From contig CAYJRR010000183.1 in assembly GCA_964372275.1 (NCBI GenBank), positions 1 through 6,549 on the forward strand: DNA of 6,549 bases. Reading direction: 5' to 3'. Origin of the DNA: CAYJRR01 sp964372275 [NCBI: uncultured bacterium] (lineage in GTDB: Bacteria; CAYJRR01). Both the position numbers and the translations under genes were made by a program. How positions within the stretch are numbered: the first letter of the stretch is position 1; each line of letters begins with the position of its first letter. The notes below the pieces were generated by a model, which did not search any database, had not been told where the DNA came from, and saw only the letters and a program-made list of their open reading frames with translations. Shown one piece after another: positions 1 to 5,662 of this stretch.

Positions 1-840
1 GGCACGGACCTGACAGTTCAGCTCGGCGAATATGGGATCAACGTGCAGTACGGCGGCGACGAGCTGTTCGGCGTCTCGAACCTCGGCCAGGTGGTGCCCC
101 CCGCGGGCGCCGTCTTCCCCGGGGAGACCGGCGGGCTCTCCCCCAACTTCAGCCTCTCCAGCGCGGTCGGGGTGATGGTCGGCGTCCCTCGCTACAACGT
201 CGCCGGATTCGTCCGCGCGCTGCAGGGGAAGGGGCTGGTGAAGATCCTCGCCGAGCCGTCGCTGATCGCGACCTCCGGGGAGAAGGCGTCGTTCCTGGCC
301 GGCGGAGAGTTCCCGATCCCCATCCAGCAGGGGAACAACGCGATCTCGGTCAGCTTCCGCGAGTTCGGCGTGCGCCTGGTCTTCACGCCGACGGTGCTGG
401 GGAAGGATCGCTTAAGCCTGCGGGTGGCGCCGGAGGTGTCGTCGCTCGACTTCGGGTCGGCGGTGCAGGTCGGCGCCTTCAGCGTGCCGGGCCTCAAGTC
501 GCGGAAGGTCGACACCGTGGTCGAGCTGGCCAGCGGCCAGTCGTTCGCCATCGCGGGCCTCATCAACGAGGAGATGACCTCCCAGATCGACAAGTTCCCG
601 CTGCTCGGAGACCTGCCGATCGTCGGGGCGCTGTTCCGCTCGACGCGCTTCCGGAACCGGCAGACGGAGCTTCTCATCCTCGCCACGCCCCGGATGGTGC
701 GCCCGATCGCCTCCGGCCGGCGACCGCAACTCCCGGGAGACGGAATGCGCGCGCCGTCGAACTTCGAGCTCTATCTCCTGGGAAAGACCCACGGCGGAGT
801 CCATCGGAAGATGGAAGGGCCCTGGGGCTTCGAGCGGTAA
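1..840 (+). CDS. cpaC: Tad pilus outer-membrane secretin CpaC/RcpA, 3' part (5' end outside window)
   Basis: This is the C-terminal 279 codons of the secretin that forms the outer-membrane pore through which the Flp pilus leaves the cell. The frame is open from base 1, so the start lies upstream; the GTG at 43 is internal. The secretin core is plain: AEPSLIATSGEKASFLAGGE begins at about residue 84 of the visible part and is followed by FPIPI. VPGL is at 162-165, and the secretin signature LLGDLPIVGALFRS starts at residue 201. The tail after the core contains NFELYLLG, which I recall as typical of CpaC-type rather than type II or type IV pilus secretins. The gene ends with TAA at 838. The next in-operon gene is TadG-like, across the inverted repeat. 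N-terminal signal peptide and BON/N-domains cannot be judged because they are outside the window. Family call is very secure; the cpaC/rcpA naming follows the neighbouring Tad genes. Confidence 0.95.
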   Translation, partial: GTDLTVQLGEYGINVQYGGDELFGVSNLGQVVPPAGAVFPGETGGLSPNFSLSSAVGVMVGVPRYNVAGFVRALQGKGLVKILAEPSLIATSGEKASFLAGGEFPIPIQQGNNAISVSFREFGVRLVFTPTVLGKDRLSLRVAPEVSSLDFGSAVQVGAFSVPGLKSRKVDTVVELASGQSFAIAGLINEEMTSQIDKFPLLGDLPIVGALFRSTRFRNRQTELLILATPRMVRPIASGRRPQLPGDGMRAPSNFELYLLGKTHGGVHRKMEGPWGFER

Positions 841-878
841 GGGTCCCCACCGCGGGGGGTGATGGCGCCATCCGCGGA
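841..878. other. Post-secretin spacer with short palindromes
   Basis: Directly after the secretin stop there is a small stem possibility (CACC at 848-851 with GGTG at 858-861). Two 8-bp perfect palindromes then lie back to back: TGGCGCCA (863-870) and TCCGCGGA (871-878). There is no T-run after any of them, so I do not call a terminator. The second palindrome abuts and slightly overlaps the left end of the 7-bp-unit inverted repeat. Function unknown; in GC-rich DNA such palindromes can arise by chance. Confidence 0.4.
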
Positions 879-1020
879 ATGAAAATGGAAAATGGAAAAT
901 GGAAAACCGGCCAATTGAAAATCGGCCAATTGACCGCGGGTAGGCCGGCCCGCCGGTTTTCCATATTTCATTTCTCATTTTCCATTTTCCGGTTTTCCAT
1001 TTTCCATTTTCCATTTTCCG
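875..1020. repeat. AT-rich inverted repeat built of 7-bp ATGGAAA units
   Basis: This 146-bp block is unlike the GC-rich DNA around it. The left arm carries three perfect ATGGAAA units (885-905) preceded by a shortened unit, then ACCGG. The right side holds two copies of the complementary arm, each starting CCGGTTTTCCAT, at 953 and 989. The outer pair, 882-910 against 989-1017, is a perfect 29-bp inverted repeat. The inner copy (953-988) is degenerate, matching the left arm perfectly over 12 bp (899-910 with 953-964). The ends mirror each other as CGGAA (875-879) and TTCCG (1016-1020). The centre has an 11-bp direct repeat CGGCCAATTGA at 908-918 and 923-933, then a GC-rich loop. No target-site duplication is evident and it encodes no transposase, so it may be a non-autonomous palindromic intergenic element. 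As RNA it would fold into a long stem between the secretin and the rest of the operon. Confidence 0.85.
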
Positions 1021-2084
1021 TTGCTGTTCATTCGCTCGCGCGACAGCAGTCCGGCATGGTCGCGGTGCTGGTGCTCGGGTTGCTCATGGCCTTGGTCGGC
1101 ATGCTCGCCCTGGTGGCCGAGTCCGGCTACATCTACACCGCCAAGAGCCTGACCCAGACGGCGGTCGACGCGGCGGCGATCGCGGCGGTTCGCCAGCTGC
1201 AGAAGTGCGAGGCGGGGACGACCGAGTTCAACGCCGCGAAGTCGGCGGCGCAGACGATGCTGACCCAGAACCCGGTGATGGGCCAGGCGCTCACCATCGA
1301 CACCACCGCGGACGTTCGGATCGGGCGGCGCTATCCGTTCCGGACCGACGCGGAGTCGGACTTCGTCGTGACCAGCACCCAGCCGAACAGCGTGGAGATC
1401 ACGCTCCACCACGACGAGGTCCGGAACGGCCCGCTCACCTTGAGCCTGGCGAGCCTGTTCGGTCTGTCGTCGGTCTCGTTCCAGGCAAAAGCGACCGCCA
1501 GCCGCAACCGGCGCATCATCGGATTCCGCACCCCGGGAACGGAGCGCCACCGGCTCATCCCGGTGGCGGTGAGCGACCGCCTCTGGACGCCGGTCGCCGG
1601 CAACAGCTTCCAGATGCGGTGGAAACCCTCGCAGCCGTCGACCGATCCGGGCGGCGAGGCGTGGGGGGTGCTGACGCTGGTGTCGAACGGCTTCACCACC
1701 TCGTCGTTCAACAGCAACGCCACGCTCCTCGACCAGGTGACGAACGGTTTCGACGGCGACGTGATCCTCGACGTCACCAACGGGTCCAACACCAACGGCA
1801 CGGTGAAGCACCTCGACGACCCGGCCTGGCTCGCCGCCTTCCAGTCGAGGATCGGGAAGGTCTCGATCATCCTGTGGTACGACACCCGTCCGCAGGCCGG
1901 GAACGACGGGGTGTACCACGTGAAGCGATTCGTCCCGATCCAGATCACGTCGGTCGTCACCACCGGGGTGATCATCAATCGCGGGATCTTCGCCACCGTG
2001 CTCCGGACCGAGGACGACCGGGCGATCACCGACCCGAACGCCCCGGAGGAGTGTTTGATCTCCAAGATCGAGCTGACGACGTAG
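879..2084 (+). CDS. TadG-like (Tad-domain) membrane-anchored pilus assembly protein; start uncertain
   Basis: The protein is a TadE/TadG-like accessory of the Flp pilus, anchored in the inner membrane by one N-terminal helix with most of the chain outside the cytoplasm. The diagnostic segment is ARQQSGMVAVLVLGLLMALV, followed by an acidic residue and the Tad-domain pattern YIYTAKSLTQTAVDAAAIAA. The remaining roughly 300 residues show a conserved-looking block RHRLIPVAVSDRLW and Asn/Thr-rich beta-type sequence; no von Willebrand motif was seen. The coordinates give the longest frame, starting at an ATG inside the inverted repeat, which would add a peculiar extension (MKMENGKWK, then Phe/Ser-rich). 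The next in-frame ATG is 1056, but that would drop the RQQSG residues normally kept before the helix. No ATG, GTG or TTG lies in frame between 933 and 1056. The native start was probably near 1020. The stop TAG at 2082 is one base before cpaE. Family confidence is high, start confidence low. Confidence 0.85.
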   Translation: MKMENGKWKTGQLKIGQLTAGRPARRFSIFHFSFSIFRFSIFHFPFSVAVHSLARQQSGMVAVLVLGLLMALVGMLALVAESGYIYTAKSLTQTAVDAAAIAAVRQLQKCEAGTTEFNAAKSAAQTMLTQNPVMGQALTIDTTADVRIGRRYPFRTDAESDFVVTSTQPNSVEITLHHDEVRNGPLTLSLASLFGLSSVSFQAKATASRNRRIIGFRTPGTERHRLIPVAVSDRLWTPVAGNSFQMRWKPSQPSTDPGGEAWGVLTLVSNGFTTSSFNSNATLLDQVTNGFDGDVILDVTNGSNTNGTVKHLDDPAWLAAFQSRIGKVSIILWYDTRPQAGNDGVYHVKRFVPIQITSVVTTGVIINRGIFATVLRTEDDRAITDPNAPEECLISKIELTT

Positions 2085-2085
2085 A

Positions 2086-3300
2086 ATGGCGGCGATGGAT
2101 CGACCGACCATCCTGGCGGCGGCCGACGACCCGGCGGCGGCGGCGGCGCTCGACCGGGCGCTGCAGGAGGAGGGGGGGATCGCCGCCGACGTGCGGCCGG
2201 TCGCGCTCGGGCTCGCGGTGTCGGCGCTGCGCGCCGGCGAAGGGCAGATCGCGGTCCTGTTCCTCGACCGCCTGGACGAGGTCGGAGAGGGCCTGGTTCG
2301 CGACGCCGTCGCGGCGCGCCCCGACGTTCCGGTGCTGGTGGCGCTCGCCAAAGTGGAGAAGAGCACGCTGGTCTCGCTGGTGAAGCTGGGGGCGGCGGAC
2401 GTGCTCGACTTTCCGCTCGTCCCGCACGAAGTCCGTGCCACCTTCGCCACGTTGATTGCCCGGCAGGCGCCGGACCGTCCGTCGCACGGAAGCCGCATCT
2501 GGTCGGTCTTCGGCGCCGGCGGCGGCTGCGGGGTGACGACGGTCGCGGTCAACCTCGCCGAGCGCCTGGCGCACCGGGGCGGTCGGGTGGGGATCCTCGA
2601 CCTGAACCTGGAGCTGGGGGACGTCGCCGTCTTCCTCAACATGAAGCCGCGCTACACGCTGACCGACCTGGTACAGAACGTCGGGAAGCTCGACGGCGCG
2701 TACCTGAGCAGCGCCATCTCCACCCACGGATCGGGCCTGCGCGTGGTGCCCGGGCCGCGGGAGATCGAGGAGTCGGAGGACGTGCGGCCCGAACGCCTGC
2801 GCGCCATCCTGCGTCCCCTGCGCGCCGCCTTCGACCACCTGGTGATCGACACGCCGAGCGTCTTCAACGAAACGGCGATCGAGGCGCTCGACCACTCCGA
2901 CGGCGTCCTGCTGGTGGCGATGCTCTCGATCCCCAGCGTGCGGAACGCCAAGCGCATCCGTGCCGCGTTCGATCGGCTGAAGTATCCGGCCTCGAAGATC
3001 CGCCTGGTGGTGAACCGGTTCGAGAAGAAGGCCGACATCTCGGTCGACGAGGCGGCGGCGCTGGTCGGGCTGCCCGTCTTCCACACCATCCCCAACGACT
3101 ACCCGTCGGTGATCCGCGCCATCAACGTCGGCGAGCCGGTGGCCGCGGTCAGCCCGCGGGCGCTGGTGACGCGCGCCATCGAGGCGCTGGCGGAGAAGCT
3201 CCGCAACGACGGCAAGGGGGCGGAGCCGGCCGCCGCGCCGCCGGCGGCGAAGACGGGCGGCTTCTTCTCCGGCCGCGGCAAGTCCTCCAAGGAGGGATAG
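2086..3300 (+). CDS. cpaE: CpaE/TadZ pilus localisation protein (receiver-like + ParA/MinD-type domain)
   Basis: This 404-residue protein belongs to the CpaE/TadZ family, which is known to place the Tad machine, often at a pole. Residues 7-125 resemble a response-regulator receiver: an acidic pair at D14-D15, a candidate phosphoacceptor D61 (VLFLD), and GAADVLDFP at 102-110. The usual receiver lysine is replaced by F109, so phosphorylation by a kinase is doubtful. The ATPase-like domain starts near 138. Its P-loop reads [10 protein letters not shown] (143-152), where ParA/MinD relatives have KGGxGKTT-like sequence; both lysines are absent. The A' motif DLNLELGD (172-179) and Walker B VIDTP (253-257) are intact. 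The tail from about 374 is a low-complexity Ala/Pro/Gly/Lys stretch. ATG at 2086 was chosen because it follows the TadG-like stop by one base; ATG at 2095 is an equally good alternative. Confidence 0.93.
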   Translation: MAAMDRPTILAAADDPAAAAALDRALQEEGGIAADVRPVALGLAVSALRAGEGQIAVLFLDRLDEVGEGLVRDAVAARPDVPVLVALAKVEKSTLVSLVKLGAADVLDFPLVPHEVRATFATLIARQAPDRPSHGSRIWSVFGAGGGCGVTTVAVNLAERLAHRGGRVGILDLNLELGDVAVFLNMKPRYTLTDLVQNVGKLDGAYLSSAISTHGSGLRVVPGPREIEESEDVRPERLRAILRPLRAAFDHLVIDTPSVFNETAIEALDHSDGVLLVAMLSIPSVRNAKRIRAAFDRLKYPASKIRLVVNRFEKKADISVDEAAALVGLPVFHTIPNDYPSVIRAINVGEPVAAVSPRALVTRAIEALAEKLRNDGKGAEPAAAPPAAKTGGFFSGRGKSSKEG

Positions 3301-3335
3301 CGCCGTGCGACGTCGACCGACCGCACGATTCGGGG

Positions 3336-4682
3336 GTGCCGATGCTGCGTGACCGCTTCCGCCGCGGAACGACGGAGACGGCCGACGGGGGGACACCGGA
3401 GGAGGTCGACCCGCCGGCCCAGCGCACCTACCAGGAGCTGAAGAGCCGCATCCACTCGCGGCTCATCGACCGTCTCGACCTCCCCAAGGTGGAGCGACTG
3501 CACCCGGACGAGCTGTACGCGGCGATCTCTCCGGTGATCCGCGATCTGCTGGTCGAGGAGGGGAGCGCTCTTTCCCGCCTGGAGACGGAGCGGCTGACGC
3601 GCGAGGTGCTCGACGAGACGCTGGGACTCGGGCCGCTCGAGCCCCTCCTCGCCGATCCGACGATCTCCGACATCCTGGTGAACGGTCCGGACCGGGTGTG
3701 GGTCGAGCGCGGCGGCGTCATCGAACCGACCCGCGTCAGCTTCAAGGACGAGGCGCACCTGCTCAAGATCATCGACCGGGTGGTGACGCGCGTGGGGCGC
3801 CGGATCGACGAGTCGTCGCCGATGATCGACGCCCGGCTCAAGGACGGCAGCCGCGTCAACGCCATCATCCCGCCGCTCGCCATCGACGGGCCGATGATGT
3901 CGATCCGCAAGTTCCGGAGCGATTCACTCTCGATCGATGACCTGATCCGGATCGGCACGATCAGCGAGGGCATGGCCGTTTTTCTCGAGGGGTGCGTGCG
4001 CGCCAAGCTCAACGTGCTGATCTCCGGCGGCACCGGCTCGGGGAAGACGACGCTCCTCAATGCGATGAGCCGGTGGATCCCGCGCGCGGAGCGGATCGTC
4101 ACCATCGAGGACGCGGCGGAGCTCAAGCTGCAGCAGGACCACGTCGTCCGCCTGGAGACGCGGCTGCCGAACGTCGAGGGTCGCGGCCGGATCACCCAGC
4201 GCGACCTGCTGGTGAACTGCCTCCGGATGCGACCCGACCGGATCATCATCGGCGAGTGCCGCGGCGAGGAGGCGCTCGACATGCTGCAGGCGATGAACAC
4301 CGGCCACGAGGGATCGATGACCACCATCCACGCCAATTCGGCGCGCGACGCCCTGCGCCGGTTGGAGACGATGGTCCAGCTCGCCGGTTTGAGCCTCACG
4401 ACGCGGGCGATGCGGGAGCAGATCGCCGCCGCCATCCAGGTGGTGATCCAGCCGCAGCGCCTCCCCGACGGCGCGCGCAAGGTGATCGAGGTCTCCGAAG
4501 TGGTGGGGATCGAAGGGGAGACGATCTCGCTGCAGCCGATCTTCGAGTTCAAGGAACAGGGGGTCGGCGCCGACGGCAAGTTCCAGGGTCGGCTGCGCGC
4601 CACCGGCTTCCGCCCGCGCTTCGCCGACCGGATCGAACGCTACGGCACGCCGCTGCCGCCGGCGCTGTTCAAGGAAGGGTGA
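3336..4682 (+). CDS. cpaF: CpaF/TadA Tad pilus secretion ATPase
   Basis: This is the hexameric GspE/VirB11-family ATPase that powers Flp pilus assembly from the cytoplasmic side of the inner membrane, working on the TadB/TadC platform. At 448 residues it is of normal CpaF length. After a polar N-terminus, [19 protein letters not shown] opens the family's helical region; [20 protein letters not shown] follows. The Walker A loop is GGTGSGKTT (231-239, catalytic Lys237). The Walker B region is [16 protein letters not shown], with Glu307, and the histidine box [14 protein letters not shown] runs from residue 322. All catalytic elements are intact. The stop TGA (4680) overlaps a GTG (4679). The start is GTG 3336 or ATG 3342 (GGGGGTG just upstream); the ATG is slightly preferred on codon grounds. 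The 35-base gap to cpaE contains no in-frame start. Confidence 0.97.
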   Translation: MPMLRDRFRRGTTETADGGTPEEVDPPAQRTYQELKSRIHSRLIDRLDLPKVERLHPDELYAAISPVIRDLLVEEGSALSRLETERLTREVLDETLGLGPLEPLLADPTISDILVNGPDRVWVERGGVIEPTRVSFKDEAHLLKIIDRVVTRVGRRIDESSPMIDARLKDGSRVNAIIPPLAIDGPMMSIRKFRSDSLSIDDLIRIGTISEGMAVFLEGCVRAKLNVLISGGTGSGKTTLLNAMSRWIPRAERIVTIEDAAELKLQQDHVVRLETRLPNVEGRGRITQRDLLVNCLRMRPDRIIIGECRGEEALDMLQAMNTGHEGSMTTIHANSARDALRRLETMVQLAGLSLTTRAMREQIAAAIQVVIQPQRLPDGARKVIEVSEVVGIEGETISLQPIFEFKEQGVGADGKFQGRLRATGFRPRFADRIERYGTPLPPALFKEG

Positions 4683-4689
4683 CCGCCCG

Positions 4690-5655
4690 CTGGATCTGCT
4701 GATCTACATCGCCGCCGGGATCGCGGCCGCCCTGGTGGTCCAGGGGAGCTGGTTGCTCCTCGTCGGCGACGCGGCGCGCGCGCGGCGCGTGCGGTCCCGC
4801 CTCGACGCGTTGCGGGACGTGCCCGCCGGGACGGTCGACCCTTCCACCGTCGTCAAACCGACCCCGCGCATGACGCGGGCGCAGGCCGAGGGGATGCTCT
4901 CGACGCTGTTCGGTCTGTCACGGCTGGAGCGGCTGCTGTCGAAGTCGGGGATGGCGCAGCGTCCGTCGACGATCGTCGGATGGTGCGCCGCCGCGGCGAT
5001 GACCGGCTTCGCGCTGGGGACGGCGCTCAGGCTCCCCGCGTTCCTGGCGCTGCTGTTCGGGGTGGTGGCGGCCGCCGGGCCGGTCGGCTACGTCGGATCG
5101 CGGGTGCTGGCCCGGCAGAAGCGATTCACCGGCCAGATGCCCGAGGCGGTCGATCTCCTGGTGCGCAGCCTCAAGGCGGGGCATTCGCTGGCCAGCGGAT
5201 TCAAGGCGGTCGGGGAGGAGTTGGGGGAGCCGATCGGACCCGAGTTCGCCGCGGCGCACGAGGCGATGAGCCTCGGTCGGGAGCTGGAAAAGGTGATGGA
5301 GGACCTACGGCTGCGCGTCGACACGCCGGAGGTGCGCCTGCTGTGCACGTCGGTGCTGGTGCAGCGCGAGACCGGCGGCAACCTGGTGGAGATCCTGGAG
5401 AAGATCGCCGAGATGATCCGGCGCCGGCTGACCTTCTCCGACAAGCTGGCCGCGCTGACCGCCGAAGGGAGGCTTTCGGGCCTGATCCTGGTCGGACTGC
5501 CGCCGCTGATGGTGATCGTTCTGTTCGTGGTGAACCGTCCGTACGCGCGCGAACTCCTCGCCCCCGGCCGCCTTCGGGGGCTGTTGGTGGGGGCGGTGAT
5601 CCTGCAGGCGATCGGGGCGGTGTGGATCCGCCGCATCGTTTCGGTGAGGTACTGA
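4690..5655 (+). CDS. tadB: TadB inner-membrane platform protein (T2SSF family); start codon unresolved
   Basis: TadB forms, with TadC, the inner-membrane platform on which the CpaF ATPase assembles the pilus. Counting from CTG 4690, an N-terminal hydrophobic helix (LDLLIYIAAGIAAALVV) comes first, then a basic cytoplasmic stretch and two helices at about 93-141. The T2SSF domain begins near residue 148 (GQMPEAVDLLVRSLKAGHSL) and includes a second signature around LVQRETGGNLVEILEKIAEM. Two C-terminal helices lie at about 264-282 and 297-313. ATG, GTG and TTG are all lacking in this frame between at least 4561 and 4735. The GTG at 4735 would cut off the first half of the N-terminal helix, so the coordinates use CTG 4690. 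GTG 4679, overlapping the cpaF stop, is a natural coupled start but is out of frame by one base. The stop is TGA 5653, seven bases before tadC. Confidence 0.92.
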   Translation: MDLLIYIAAGIAAALVVQGSWLLLVGDAARARRVRSRLDALRDVPAGTVDPSTVVKPTPRMTRAQAEGMLSTLFGLSRLERLLSKSGMAQRPSTIVGWCAAAAMTGFALGTALRLPAFLALLFGVVAAAGPVGYVGSRVLARQKRFTGQMPEAVDLLVRSLKAGHSLASGFKAVGEELGEPIGPEFAAAHEAMSLGRELEKVMEDLRLRVDTPEVRLLCTSVLVQRETGGNLVEILEKIAEMIRRRLTFSDKLAALTAEGRLSGLILVGLPPLMVIVLFVVNRPYARELLAPGRLRGLLVGAVILQAIGAVWIRRIVSVRY

Positions 5656-5662
5656 CCCGCTC

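Noticed and set aside
43-840. Complete secretin-like gene starting at GTG 43
   Set aside because: The frame is open from base 1 and the protein would lack all secretin N-terminal domains; the GTG is an internal valine.
841-878. Rho-independent terminator after the secretin gene
   Set aside because: Short GC stems can form but none is followed by a T-run, and the downstream genes belong to the same pathway.
915-970. Internal promoter within the repeat (TTGAAA at 915, TTGACC at 930, AT-rich stretch near 963)
   Set aside because: No -10-like hexamer lies 16-18 bases after either candidate; CATATT at 962-967 is about 26 bases from the nearer one.
879-1018. CRISPR array suggested by repeated short units
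   Set aside because: The units are 7 bp with no spacers, and the second half is the reverse complement of the first; this is an inverted repeat of tandem heptamers.
1205-2383. Second + strand frame overlapping the TadG-like gene and cpaE
   Set aside because: Shifted-frame translation full of Arg/Gly/Pro without domains; it crosses the junction of two real genes.
975-2642. Long open frame on the - strand (555 codons) opposite the TadG-like gene and cpaE
   Set aside because: It runs antisense across two well-recognised genes, has Arg/Ala/Pro-rich composition typical of frames mirrored in GC-rich DNA, and shows no family motif.
2026-3396. Open frame on the - strand (456 codons) opposite cpaE
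   Set aside because: Low-complexity Arg/His/Asp-rich translation caused by GC codon bias; cpaE on the other strand explains the sequence.
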